Positions 28,188-38,014 of a DNA stretch of 48,113 nt are shown piece after piece (position 1 is the stretch's first letter; each line of letters opens with the position of its first letter). The translations under genes were made by a program, and so were the position numbers. A model generated the notes under the pieces. That model worked only from the letters and a program-made list of their open reading frames with translations. It did no database searches and had not been told where the DNA came from. Source of the stretch: Pseudomonadota bacterium (GTDB lineage Bacteria > Pseudomonadota > Gammaproteobacteria > Burkholderiales > Burkholderiaceae_C); NCBI GenBank assembly GCA_021799355.1, contig JAJZAQ010000019.1:1-48113 (forward strand), read 5' to 3'.

Positions 28188-29450
<1,263 letters not shown>

Positions 29451-29570
29451 GGTGAAACACTCGGGAGGACAGGCTGCGGGAGCTGGCGCCGGGGTTGGAC
29501 AGGGACGGGGCGCGCGCCAGCGCAGGGCGCAATCGCGGCAGCGGACTGATGGAGCAGAGGGAACCGGGAC

Positions 29571-29596
29571 GCCGCGGCGTTTTCACCCGCCGCGGC
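29571..29596 (-). repeat. Hairpin in the rho leader
   Basis: GCCGCGGCG (29571-29579) and CGCCGCGGC (29588-29596) form a perfect 9-bp all-GC stem; on the transcribed minus strand the loop is GGTGAAAA. It lies about 120 bases before the rho ATG. It is not followed by a T-tract, so it is a candidate regulatory or protective structure rather than a terminator. Confidence 0.5.
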
Positions 29597-29634
29597 AGAC
29601 GGCCAGCCAGAACGGCTGCCCGCCGTGCCATTCA

Positions 29635-29660
29635 GTGCTGCGCACACGCGCGCGCAGCAC
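29635..29660 (-). repeat. Hairpin downstream of trxA
   Basis: GTGCTGCGC (29635-29643) and GCGCAGCAC (29652-29660) form a perfect 9-bp stem with an 8-base loop, about 40 bases after the trxA stop on the minus strand. Without a T-tract it may mark a processed or Rho-dependent trxA 3' end. Confidence 0.45.
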
Positions 29661-29701
29661 AGAGGACAAAGGGTCGAACCGACCGATGAACCGAAGACAG
29701 A

Positions 29702-30031
29702 TTATAGATGGGCGTCGACGAACGCGGTCAGCTGCGATTTGGACGCGGCGCCGACCTTGTTGCCGGCGAGTTCACCGTTTTTGAACAGCAGCAGGGTCGG
29801 GATCCCGCGGATGCCGAATTTCGCCGGAATGGTGCGGTTTTCATCGACGTTGACCTTCATGATGGCGAGCTTGCCCTGGTACTCGCTGGCCATTTCATCC
29901 AGCGTCGGGGCGATCATCCGGCACGGCCCGCACCACTCGGCCCAGAAGTCCACCAGCACGGGGATGTTGGACTTGAGCACGTCCTGCTCGAAATCTGCAT
30001 CGTTGGTGTGTTTGATCAGTTCGCTAGCCAT
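29702..30031 (-). CDS. trxA: Thioredoxin 1
   Basis: A cytoplasmic dithiol oxidoreductase of 109 residues that reduces ribonucleotide reductase, methionine sulfoxide reductases and others. It has the active site WCGPC (33-37) in [13 protein letters not shown], and the cis-proline loop [15 protein letters not shown]. The start is ATG 30031 ([11 protein letters not shown]), backed by GAGGTG a few bases upstream; a longer open frame exists but has no support. It lies upstream of rho in the same direction, the usual betaproteobacterial order. Confidence 0.97.
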   Translation of the reverse strand: MASELIKHTNDADFEQDVLKSNIPVLVDFWAEWCGPCRMIAPTLDEMASEYQGKLAIMKVNVDENRTIPAKFGIRGIPTLLLFKNGELAGNKVGAASKSQLTAFVDAHL

Positions 30032-30189
30032 GGTCACCTCGGTAAAACGATTGTTGGGAAATTTTGACACAAGTTGCCGCGCTGGCGCTGATCGCAAGAG
30101 CGAGGTTGCTTCAGAGTCTGGGCAAACCGGTCGTCACAGCTCCGGCTGCGCAGCCCAAAGGCCTGACGCAGCGGTTGAAAACGGGTGAC

Positions 30190-30279
30190 GAGCCGTTCCC
30201 CCGGCACTCGCGGTAAACGGCTGTGGCTGCTTCGTTCCCGACCTGACCAGGTTCACCGCGCCGCGATGCGGGGCGGCCC
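30190..30279 (-). ncRNA. ffs: 4.5S signal recognition particle RNA
   Basis: Read on the minus strand, this stretch contains the near-invariant SRP RNA core GGTGAACCTGGTCAGGT, then a GGAA tetraloop and CGAAGCAGCC. The 5' side GGGCCGCCCCGCA-TCGCGG pairs with the 3' side CCGCGAGTGC-GGGGG-CGGCTC to form the long terminal helix. The ends are estimated from that pairing. Relative to the common bacterial core CC-GGAA-GG, the loop here is closed by CG-GGAA-CG, a compensated change. It is the small, Alu-less bacterial type that partners Ffh. It lies between the hydrolase gene and trxA. Confidence 0.9.
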
Positions 30280-30292
30280 GTCAACTCACATT

Positions 30293-31426
30293 CTAAGGCG
30301 AGAGGGGGCCGGCCTGCTGCCGGATCCACGCACCAATCTGCGGCCAGACCTCCTTGAGGTTGCGCGCGCCCATGAACAGCCCGACGTGGCCACCAGGGAC
30401 GATGCGTTTTTCGATGTGCGCGGCCGGGGTGCCGCACAGCTTTTGCGCGGCGAACACCTGCTCGTGCGGGGTGATGTCGTCGCTGTGGCCGGCGAGCAGG
30501 TACAGCGGGCAGGTGATGTCTTTGAGCGCCAGCGGCCGGCCCAGGCCGACGAACTCGCCTTTGGCGAACCGATTGCGCCGGAACAACTGGTCGATGACCT
30601 GCAAATACCAGCGCCCGGGCAGATCGAGCGGGTTTTCGTACCAGCGTTCGAAGGCTTCGGTCTTGGCCAGCCAGACCGGGTCGTCGATGTGTTCGTACAG
30701 GTCGATGTGGTCCTGCACATAGTGCTGCGTCGGGTGCATGTTTTTCCACCCGGCGAGCATGTATTTGCCCAGCATCAGCCCGTCGCCGCTGGCCACCAGG
30801 TCGGCGTAAAACGCCAGCGGCGTGTGCGCGACCATTTTTTTCAGCGGCCCATGGCCGGCGTGGGTGTCGATCGGCGAGCCGGCCAGCACCAGGCTGACGA
30901 CCTTGCGCGGGAAACGCGCGGCAAGCATCGCCGCCGTCCAGCCGCCCTGGCACAGGCCGACGAGGTGCACGCGGTCGCCGAGGTCGTCGATGCACGCCAG
31001 CAGATGGGCGAGGTAATCGTCGATTTCCAGGTCTTTCATGTCGGCGGTGGCGCTGTGCCAGTCGGTGAGGAACAGCGGGCCGACGCCGGCCGCGCGCAGC
31101 GTCTGCATCAGGCTCTGGCCTTCGTGGTAATCGGCGATCATCGACGTATGCCCGGCGTACGGCGCGATCACCAGCGTCGGGATGCCTTGCGCGTCGGGCG
31201 CGGAGTAATCGCACAGATCGAGGGTGCGCAGCTTCAGCCGCACGCTGTGCGCCGTCGCCAGCCGCGGCTTGATGCCGCCGTGCAGCCGCAATTCCTCGTC
31301 GAGGAATTTGACGTTGCGCGCGTACAGTTCCAGCCCCTGCTCGGCCAGGCTCGCGGCGAGCTGCACCGGCCAGAAAAACGGCACGTTGACGTTGGGCGCG
31401 GGGGCGGCGTTTTGCGTTTCGGACAT
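30293..31426 (-). CDS. PhaC-like alpha/beta hydrolase
   Basis: A 377-residue alpha/beta hydrolase resembling PHA synthases and intracellular PHB depolymerases. The nucleophile elbow is GLCQGG with Cys159, the PHA-synthase-type G-x-C-x-G-G rather than a Ser lipase box. FLTDWHSATADMKDLEIDDYL mirrors the PhaC 'DW...D' region. The acid and His are likely in LAGHSDDITP and VPGGHVGLFMG. It lacks the long PhaC N-terminal domain. It may hydrolyse PHB oligomers or 3-hydroxyacyl thioesters, or be a shortened synthase; sequence alone does not decide. Start at MSETQ (31426), 10 bases after the ATPase stop; last gene of the six-gene unit. Confidence 0.75.
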   Translation of the reverse strand: MSETQNAAPAPNVNVPFFWPVQLAASLAEQGLELYARNVKFLDEELRLHGGIKPRLATAHSVRLKLRTLDLCDYSAPDAQGIPTLVIAPYAGHTSMIADYHEGQSLMQTLRAAGVGPLFLTDWHSATADMKDLEIDDYLAHLLACIDDLGDRVHLVGLCQGGWTAAMLAARFPRKVVSLVLAGSPIDTHAGHGPLKKMVAHTPLAFYADLVASGDGLMLGKYMLAGWKNMHPTQHYVQDHIDLYEHIDDPVWLAKTEAFERWYENPLDLPGRWYLQVIDQLFRRNRFAKGEFVGLGRPLALKDITCPLYLLAGHSDDITPHEQVFAAQKLCGTPAAHIEKRIVPGGHVGLFMGARNLKEVWPQIGAWIRQQAGPLSP

Positions 31427-31436
31427 GCGGAATCCC

Positions 31437-33827
31437 TCAGGCAATGGCGAAATGGCGCAGCAGCGGGCGCTTGACCAGCACGTCGAGCAGCAGCGTGAAC
31501 ACGACGGTCGCCAGCAGGATCGCGCCGATCACGCCCCAGGGCAGCGCGGCCATGAGCACGCCCGCTCCGGCCAGCGCGCACACCACGATCACGTCGCCCA
31601 CGCTGGCGGCGGCCATCCAGCGCGACGGTGCCAGCGTCCACAGCGGGCCGTCGGTGCGCAGCAGGTACAGCCCGGCCTGGTTGCCGAACACCAGGATCAG
31701 AAACACCACGGTCTGCAACTGCGCCAGGCTCAGCCCTTGCGCCTGTGCCCAGACATAGACCCCGGCGGCAAACAGCAGGCTCAGCCCCGCCAGCACCGCC
31801 GATGCGCCCATCAACCGGTCGATCTGCCAGCGCTGCGGGCGCGCGGCCGGACGCACATGATCGGTGGCGATGCTCATCGTCGCGAAGTCGTTGGCGAACA
31901 GCATCAGCACGATGAGCAGGGGTGAGATGATGAAATGCCCGGTCAGCAGCAGACCTGCGGCGAGGAAAATGACGATTTCTAGCGTGCGCAGCACCTTGTT
32001 CAGGGTGTAGGTGAGCATGCGCCGGTGAACCTGCCGCCCGGCACGCACCACGGTGAGCACCCCGCCCAGCCCGGGGTCGGTGAGCACCACGCCGGCAGCG
32101 GCCTTGGCCACATCGGTGGCGCTGGCCACGGCGATGCCCATTTCCGCTTGCCGCAGCGCCGGGGCGTCGTTGACGCCGTCTCCGGTCATGCCGGTGACGT
32201 GCCCGGCCTGCTGCAGCGCGGCGACGATGTGGTGCTTGTCCTGCGGCAGCACGCGGGCGTAGAGGTCGCATTGCGCCGGGTCCAGCGGTGCGCCGGGCTG
32301 GATGTGGCACACGCGGCTGCCCAGCCCGAGCTGCGCGCCGATGGCGCGCGCGGTGTCCTCGGCGTCGCCGGTGGCCATGCACACCCGCACGCCCAGCTGT
32401 TTGATCTGCGCGATCAGGTCGGCGGCGTCGGGCCGCGGCGGGTCCGCCAGGCCGACGACGCCGAGCAATTGCAGCGCCTCACCATGCCCGGCGGCCACGG
32501 CCAGCACGCGCGCGCCGCTGACCGCCAGTTTTTGCTCGGCAGCGTCGAGCGCCGCCTGCTGTGCGGCGTCCAGATGGCACAACGGCCCGATGACATTGGC
32601 CGCGCCCTTGACCGCGCGCCACGGCTGACCGTCGACGGTGTAGGTGCCTTCGCTGCGGCGGGTGGACGGATCGAACGGCGCGAACGCGGTGCGCGGCGGC
32701 GCGGCGTCGAGCAGTTTGCGCTCGCGAGCCGGCGCCAGGATCGCCAGATCGAGCGGGTCCTGCGTGGCGTCGTCGCTGGCCAAGGCGGCGGCGCGCAGCA
32801 CGGCGTTTTCGTCCGCGCCGGCGGCCAGCGGCACGGCGCCGGCGTAGCGCAGGCGGTTTTGCGTCAGCGTGCCGGTTTTGTCCGACACCAGGGTGTCCAT
32901 CGCCGCGGCTTCTTCCACCGCGGGCAGCCGGGTGACGAGCACGCCCTGGTGCGCCAGCCGCTGGCCGCTGACGGCCGTGGCCAGGGTGTAGGTGGCCGGC
33001 AGCGCCACCGGCACCGAGGCGACCAGCAGCATCAGCGCAAACACCGCGGTGTCGAGCAGCGGCAGGTGGTGCCACAGCGCAAAGGCCACGACCAGCGCGA
33101 CCAGCACGGCGTCGAACACCACCAGACGCTTGACGATGGCGAAAATGGTGCGCTGCATGTGGCTCGGGGCGCTGGAGGTGCGCACCAGCTCGGCGGTGTG
33201 GCCGAAATAGGTATGCGCCCCGGTGGCGGTGACGCTGCCGGTGGCTTCGCCCTGGCGCACGATGGTGCCGGTGTACGCCGGCTTGCCCGGCCCGGCGTCG
33301 ACCGGCAGCGATTCGCCGGTCAGCGCCGACTGGTCGAGCGACACCGCGCCGTCGAGCAGCTGCAGGTCAGCCGGGACGATGTCGCCGGCGCGGATGTGGA
33401 TGATGTCGCCGGGCACCACGGCTTCTGCGGCGACCTGCTGCCATAGGCCGTCGCGCCGCACCCGAGCGTTGACGCGCAACTGCCGCCGCAGCAGCGCCAG
33501 CGCGTCCTTGGCGCGCTGCTCCTGCACGAAAGCGACGACGGCGTTGAACACCAGCAGTGCGGCAATGATCAGCGCCTCCATGCCGCGGCCGAGCAGCAGC
33601 TGCAGCACGATCACGGCTTCGAGCATCCATGGCACCGGCGCCCAGAAGCGCGCGGCAAACTGCCGCCAGGCCGGCACGCTGCGCTCGGCGATGGCGTTGG
33701 CGCCGAACCGCGCCAGCCGTGCCGCGGCCTCCGCCGCCGACAGTCCGGTGGCCGGGTCGGTGGGCGGCAGGCCGGCGGTCTGCGTCGGGGCGTTTGCCGG
33801 GCGGGCGGCGGGGGATGTAGAGGTCAT
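31437..33827 (-). CDS. P-type H+-ATPase (P3A, plasma-membrane type)
   Basis: A 796-residue cation pump of the P3A proton-ATPase class. It has the actuator TGES (170-173), M4 motif PVALP (273-277), phosphorylated Asp316 in SDKTGTLT, and the hinge TGDGVNDAPAL (548-558). Asp647 in M6, FANDFATMSIATDHVRP, aligns with the essential proton-binding Asp of plant and fungal plasma-membrane H+-ATPases (ILNDGTIMTISKDRV in plants). No heavy-metal domain or CPC motif is present. It would extrude protons at the cost of ATP, raising cytoplasmic pH. Substrate by family; direction inferred. Fifth gene of the phaC operon. Confidence 0.88.
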   Translation of the reverse strand: MTSTSPAARPANAPTQTAGLPPTDPATGLSAAEAAARLARFGANAIAERSVPAWRQFAARFWAPVPWMLEAVIVLQLLLGRGMEALIIAALLVFNAVVAFVQEQRAKDALALLRRQLRVNARVRRDGLWQQVAAEAVVPGDIIHIRAGDIVPADLQLLDGAVSLDQSALTGESLPVDAGPGKPAYTGTIVRQGEATGSVTATGAHTYFGHTAELVRTSSAPSHMQRTIFAIVKRLVVFDAVLVALVVAFALWHHLPLLDTAVFALMLLVASVPVALPATYTLATAVSGQRLAHQGVLVTRLPAVEEAAAMDTLVSDKTGTLTQNRLRYAGAVPLAAGADENAVLRAAALASDDATQDPLDLAILAPARERKLLDAAPPRTAFAPFDPSTRRSEGTYTVDGQPWRAVKGAANVIGPLCHLDAAQQAALDAAEQKLAVSGARVLAVAAGHGEALQLLGVVGLADPPRPDAADLIAQIKQLGVRVCMATGDAEDTARAIGAQLGLGSRVCHIQPGAPLDPAQCDLYARVLPQDKHHIVAALQQAGHVTGMTGDGVNDAPALRQAEMGIAVASATDVAKAAAGVVLTDPGLGGVLTVVRAGRQVHRRMLTYTLNKVLRTLEIVIFLAAGLLLTGHFIISPLLIVLMLFANDFATMSIATDHVRPAARPQRWQIDRLMGASAVLAGLSLLFAAGVYVWAQAQGLSLAQLQTVVFLILVFGNQAGLYLLRTDGPLWTLAPSRWMAAASVGDVIVVCALAGAGVLMAALPWGVIGAILLATVVFTLLLDVLVKRPLLRHFAIA

Positions 33828-33860
33828 GGCGGCGGAGGCGGTGTGGTGGACGTGCCGGAT

Positions 33861-35285
33861 TCAGGGGCGGAACGCGCGTGCCGCCTTGCCGATGCCCTCG
33901 CTGAGCAGGGGGTGTGGGAACGCGGTATGCGCCAGCGCCGCGGCGGTGAGGTCGCGCTGCAGCGCCAGCGCCAGCGGGGCGATGAGTTGCGCCGCGTCCA
34001 TCCCGGCGATCTGCGCGCCGAGCAGCCGCGCGTTGCGCGCATCGAACACCAACTGGATGAAGCCCTGCGTGTCGGCGTAGATCTGCGCGCGGGAATCGGT
34101 GGCGTAGTCGTAGCGCGTCACCGCCACTGCCGCGGTGCCGAACTGCTGCGCTGCCTGCTCTGGCGTCAAGCCGACGTGCGCCAGCTCGGGCTCGGTGAAC
34201 ACGGTCATCGGCACGGTATCGAAGCGCATGCGGTCCACCGCCTGCCCGCCGGCGGCGATGCAGTGCGCCGCCACCAGGCTTTGCCGCACCGCCGAGTGAA
34301 ACAGCATGCTGCGGCCGTTGACGTCCCCCGGCGCCCACACCCGCGGGTTGGATGTGCGCAGGGTTTCGTCGACCACCACATGGCCGTGCTCCAGCGCCAG
34401 CCCGAGGTGCTCGACGCCGGCGGGCAGCACCGCGCGGCGGCCGGTGGCCATGAGCACGGCGTCGCCGTGCACGCCGTGTTCGCCGCCGTTTTGCTTGTAG
34501 CGCACATAGAAGCCGTCGCCCTCGCGGGCGATGCTCAGCACCTGCGCAGCGAGTTCGACGCGCACGCGCTGCGCCAGCTGGTCGTGCAAAAACGCCGCCA
34601 GCGCGGCATCGAATCCGGGCAGCAGCTGCGGCGCGTATTCGATCACCGTGCACTGCGCGCCCAGCGCCTGCAGCATCGACGCGGTTTCCACACCGATGTA
34701 GCCGCCGCCGATCACCACCAGGTGCTGCGGCAGTGGCAAGTCGGCGCCGAGGCGAAACAGGTCGTGCGAGGTCAGCGCCAGCTCGGCGCCGAGGATCGGC
34801 AGCCGCGCCGGCGCCGAGCCGGTGGCGAGGATGAGGTGGCCGAAGCGCACGTTGCGCGCGCCGCCATCGGCACCGACCAGGCGCACGGTGTCGGCGGCAA
34901 CGATTTCGCCGCGGGCGCAGGCGAAAATCACGCCGCTTTGCGCGATCTCCTGCGCATGCTGCGCATAGCGGGTGTTTTGCACCCGGTCCTTGTGCGCCAG
35001 CACCGCGGCCCAGTCCACCGCCGGCTTGGCGCCGCGCAGGCCGAAGCCGGCGAACCGGTCGGCCAGATGGCGCACCAGCGCGGCTTCGCGCACCGCCTTG
35101 GACGGCACGCAGCCTTCGGCCAGGCAATCGCCGCCCAAGTTGCCGATGGGGTCGGCCAACAGCACCGAGCGCCCGGCACGGGCGAGAAAAAACGCCCCGG
35201 GGTAGCCGGCACCGCCAGCGCCGAGCACGAGCACATCCACCGCCGCGGGCAGGGCGGCAACCGGGGTTTGAAACGAGGTGTCCAT
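33861..35285 (-). CDS. Dihydrolipoamide-dehydrogenase-like flavoprotein disulfide reductase
   Basis: A 474-residue group I pyridine nucleotide-disulfide oxidoreductase. The FAD site is VLGAGGAGYPGAFFLARAG. The redox disulfide is C54-LAEG-C59 followed by VPSK, with the family's four-residue spacing. The NAD(P)-binding site is VVIGGGYIGVETASML. The C-terminal catalytic His-Glu dyad is in PHPLLSEGI, so the enzyme looks intact. No lipoyl, E1 or E2 gene is near, so lipoamide, another disulfide, or soluble NAD(P)H transhydrogenation are all possible substrates or roles. Start ATG 35285 has a strong GAGGAGGAA site. Gap to ackA is 23 bases. Confidence 0.82.
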   Translation of the reverse strand: MDTSFQTPVAALPAAVDVLVLGAGGAGYPGAFFLARAGRSVLLADPIGNLGGDCLAEGCVPSKAVREAALVRHLADRFAGFGLRGAKPAVDWAAVLAHKDRVQNTRYAQHAQEIAQSGVIFACARGEIVAADTVRLVGADGGARNVRFGHLILATGSAPARLPILGAELALTSHDLFRLGADLPLPQHLVVIGGGYIGVETASMLQALGAQCTVIEYAPQLLPGFDAALAAFLHDQLAQRVRVELAAQVLSIAREGDGFYVRYKQNGGEHGVHGDAVLMATGRRAVLPAGVEHLGLALEHGHVVVDETLRTSNPRVWAPGDVNGRSMLFHSAVRQSLVAAHCIAAGGQAVDRMRFDTVPMTVFTEPELAHVGLTPEQAAQQFGTAAVAVTRYDYATDSRAQIYADTQGFIQLVFDARNARLLGAQIAGMDAAQLIAPLALALQRDLTAAALAHTAFPHPLLSEGIGKAARAFRP

Positions 35286-35308
35286 CGCGTTCCTCCTCAA
35301 CTCCGCCA

Positions 35309-36508
35309 TCATCCATCGAGCACGGCAGCAGCCTGCAGCGCCATCACCCCCTCCTCGTCGGTCGGCAGGGCGAACGCCGGAACGCGGCTGTCGCCGTGGG
35401 TGATGCATGCCTGGCCGGCGGCGTTGGCCAGCGGGTCCAGCGACACGCCCAGCCACGCCATCGCCTGGCAGACCGCGGCGCGCACCGTGGCGCTGTGCGT
35501 GCCGATGCCGCCGGTGAACACCAGGGCGTCGAGGCCGCCGAGATCGGCGGCGAGCGCGCCGATGTGGTGCACCACGCTGGCGGTAAACAGCGCGATGGCC
35601 TCGGCCGCGCGGGGGTCGCTGCTGGTTTCGAGGGTGCGCAAATCGCCGCTCAGCGCGGACACGCCTTTGAGCCCGCTGTCGTGGTAGAGCATCGACGTCA
35701 GCTGCACCGCATCGAGCCCTTCCTCGGTGATCCAGTGCAGCACCAGTCCGGGGTCGAGCGTGCCGCAGCGCGTGCCCATGACCAGGCCGTCGAGCGCGGT
35801 GAACCCCATGGTCGTGCATTGGCTGCGCAGCGCGCGCAGGCCACACAGGCTGGCGCCGCCGCCCAGATGCGCCACGATTACCGCACCCTGCGCGCGCGCG
35901 CCGAGCAGGCCGGGGAGCTGGCGGGAAATGGCGTCGTAAGACAGGCCGTGAAAGCCGTAGCGCCTGAAGCCTTTGTCGTGCCAATGGCGCGGGATGGCGT
36001 AACGCCGCGCCAGGTCGGGTTGCGTGGCGTGGAAGGCGGTGTCGAAGCAGGCGATCTGCGGCACGCCGGGCAGTCGGGCGCTGGCGGCGTCCACGCCGTC
36101 GAGACCCGGCCCCTGGTGTAGCGGCGCCAGGCTGCGCAGCGCATCGAGCGCCACGCGCACCTCGGGCGTGATGCGCTGCGCCGCGGTGAAGCGCGTGCCG
36201 CCGTGGACGATGCGGTGCGCCACCGCGGTGATCGGGCCGATGCCCGCGGGACGCAGCAGACGGTCCAACAACGCGCCGACTTCGGCGGCGATGTCGCCGC
36301 GCGGCTCGTCAGACGCGCTGCGATGGGTCTGCCCCTGCGCGTCGGTCCAGCGCAGCGTGGCCTGGCCGCCGTGGCTGTCGATTTCGCCGCGCAGCAGCGC
36401 GCGCGGCAGCGGCGCCGCGGCAGTGGCGGTGCAGTCGGCGCGGGCGAAGACGGCGAACTTCAGGCTGGCCGAACCGGCGTTCAGGCAGAGCAGGGCGGGG
36501 GTGGACAT
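35309..36508 (-). CDS. ackA: Acetate kinase
   Basis: AckA interconverts acetyl phosphate plus ADP with acetate plus ATP. The 399-residue ASKHA-fold protein has LCLNAGSASLKFAVF (substrate Asn), AHRIVHGG with the substrate Arg, the catalytic Asp in CFDTAFH, HLGGGASLCG, MGFTALDGLVMGTRCGTLDPG with a second active-site Arg, FTGGIGTHS for adenosine binding, and the metal-site Glu in TDEEGVMA. Propionate or butyrate kinase activity is possible. It follows the MaoC-phosphotransacylase gene by 14 bases, so the two likely act in sequence on the acyl phosphate. Confidence 0.93.
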   Translation of the reverse strand: MSTPALLCLNAGSASLKFAVFARADCTATAAAPLPRALLRGEIDSHGGQATLRWTDAQGQTHRSASDEPRGDIAAEVGALLDRLLRPAGIGPITAVAHRIVHGGTRFTAAQRITPEVRVALDALRSLAPLHQGPGLDGVDAASARLPGVPQIACFDTAFHATQPDLARRYAIPRHWHDKGFRRYGFHGLSYDAISRQLPGLLGARAQGAVIVAHLGGGASLCGLRALRSQCTTMGFTALDGLVMGTRCGTLDPGLVLHWITEEGLDAVQLTSMLYHDSGLKGVSALSGDLRTLETSSDPRAAEAIALFTASVVHHIGALAADLGGLDALVFTGGIGTHSATVRAAVCQAMAWLGVSLDPLANAAGQACITHGDSRVPAFALPTDEEGVMALQAAAVLDG

Positions 36509-36522
36509 GGCGGTGCGAGCGC

Positions 36523-37992
36523 TCAGGCGGCAGCCGGGACAGGGGCGCCGGTGGAGGCGGGGACGGGCGGCGCGCCGTCGATCTGGCCGGTGGCGCGCAG
36601 CCGCGCCTGGCGCTGCAGCACCGCCAGCGCGCACGACGCCAGCCGCGCCTGCACGCCGTCGGCACGGCTGGTGAGGATGATGGGCACGCGGGTGCCGACC
36701 ACCAGCCCGGCGATGACCGCGCCGCCGAGATATTCGAGCTGCTTGGCCAGCATATTGCCCGACTCCAGGTCGGGGGTGAGCAAAATATCGGCCTGCCCGG
36801 CCACCGGCGAGTGGATGCCCTTGGTCCTGGCCGCGGCCAGCGACAGCGCGTTGTCGAACGCCAGCGGGCCGTCGAGGATGGCGCCGGTGATCTGCCCGCG
36901 GTCGGCCATTTTGCACAGCGCCGCGGCGTGCAGCGTCGCCGGCATGCTGGCGTTGACCGTTTCCACCGCGGCGAGGATGGCCAGGCGCGGCGTGGCCACG
37001 CCCAGCGCTTGCGCCAGATCTATGGCGTTTTGCGCGATGTCGCGCTTGGTGTCGAGGTCGGGGGCGATGTTGATCGCCGCATCGGTGATGAACAGCAGGC
37101 GCTCGGCCGCCGGCGCGTCGATGACGAACACGTGGCTGGCGCGCCGCCCGGTGCGCAGGCCGCCCTGCGGGTCGAACGCGGCGTGCATCAGCTCGTCGGT
37201 GTGCAGCGCGCCTTTCATCAGCGCGCCGACCTTGCCGGCGCGCGCCAGCTCCACCGCCTGCGCCGCCGCGGCATGGCTGTGCTCGGTGGGAATCAGCTCC
37301 CACGGCGACAGGTCGATCCCCGCCTCCTGCGCCGCGGCGCGGATGCGCTCCTGCGGGCCGATCCACACCGGCTCGATCAGCCCGGCACGCGCGGCGTCGA
37401 TCGCCCCCTGGATCGACACCGCGTTGACCGGATGCACCACGGCCACGCGCATCGGCTTGAGGCCCTTGCAGCCCTCGTACGCCTTGTCCACCAGCGCCAT
37501 CAGCCGCTGCCCCGGGTCGAACAGGTGCAGTTGCGGCAGCCGCGTGCGCGGCCGGCACACGGCTTCGGTCGGGGCCTGCACCAGCGCATGCCCGCTGGCC
37601 ACCGTCTGGCCGTGCTGGTTCACCGCCAGGCAGTCGAAGCGGACGCGGTGACCTTCGGCAAATTTTTCCCGCGCCGTCACACTCACCGTCACCGTGTCGC
37701 CCAGCGCCACCGGCGTCTGAAAGTCCAGCGTCTGTTCGAGGTAGACGGTGCCGGCCCCGGGCAGCTCGGTGCCCAGCAGGTTCGACAGCAGCGCGCCCAG
37801 CCACATGCCGTGGCCGACGACGTGATGAAACGGCGTGCTGCGGGCGAACTCGTCGTCGATGTGCGCAGGGTTGGCATCGCCGGACATCACGGCGAAGGTG
37901 GCGATGTCGGCGCGGCTCAGGGTGCGCTGCAGCCGGGCGCTGTCGCCGATGGCGATCTGGTCGAAGGGGCGGTTGCACAACACGTCGGTCAT
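36523..37992 (-). CDS. MaoC hydratase / phosphate acyltransferase fusion
   Basis: A 489-residue two-domain protein. Residues about 5-145 are a MaoC-like hot-dog (R)-enoyl-CoA hydratase with DANPAHIDDEFA and HHVVGHGMW, the family's Asp-His catalytic region. Residues about 165-470 are a phosphate acetyl/butyryltransferase: PMRVAVVHPVNAVSIQGAI, GALMKGALHTDELM, LLFITDAAINIAPDLDTK, and GAVIAGLVVGTRVPIILTSRAD. The fusion is known as bifunctional enoyl-CoA hydratase/phosphate acetyltransferase. It could feed (R)-3-hydroxyacyl-CoA to PhaC and also convert acyl-CoA to acyl phosphate for AckA. The chain length used is unknown. A Pro/Ala tail ends the protein. Confidence 0.88.
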   Translation of the reverse strand: MTDVLCNRPFDQIAIGDSARLQRTLSRADIATFAVMSGDANPAHIDDEFARSTPFHHVVGHGMWLGALLSNLLGTELPGAGTVYLEQTLDFQTPVALGDTVTVSVTAREKFAEGHRVRFDCLAVNQHGQTVASGHALVQAPTEAVCRPRTRLPQLHLFDPGQRLMALVDKAYEGCKGLKPMRVAVVHPVNAVSIQGAIDAARAGLIEPVWIGPQERIRAAAQEAGIDLSPWELIPTEHSHAAAAQAVELARAGKVGALMKGALHTDELMHAAFDPQGGLRTGRRASHVFVIDAPAAERLLFITDAAINIAPDLDTKRDIAQNAIDLAQALGVATPRLAILAAVETVNASMPATLHAAALCKMADRGQITGAILDGPLAFDNALSLAAARTKGIHSPVAGQADILLTPDLESGNMLAKQLEYLGGAVIAGLVVGTRVPIILTSRADGVQARLASCALAVLQRQARLRATGQIDGAPPVPASTGAPVPAAA

Positions 37993-38014
37993 CGCGGGTT
38001 TCCAGGTTAGGGGA

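Noticed and set aside
30064-30069. Perfect TTGACA on the plus strand
   Set aside because: No -10 lies at 16-18 bases and no plus-strand gene follows; it is opposite the trxA leader.
36509-37978. Open frame upstream of ackA suggesting an 889-residue acetate kinase fusion
   Set aside because: The upstream part is an out-of-frame reading of the MaoC-Pta gene; acetate kinase homology starts exactly at the ATG at 36508.
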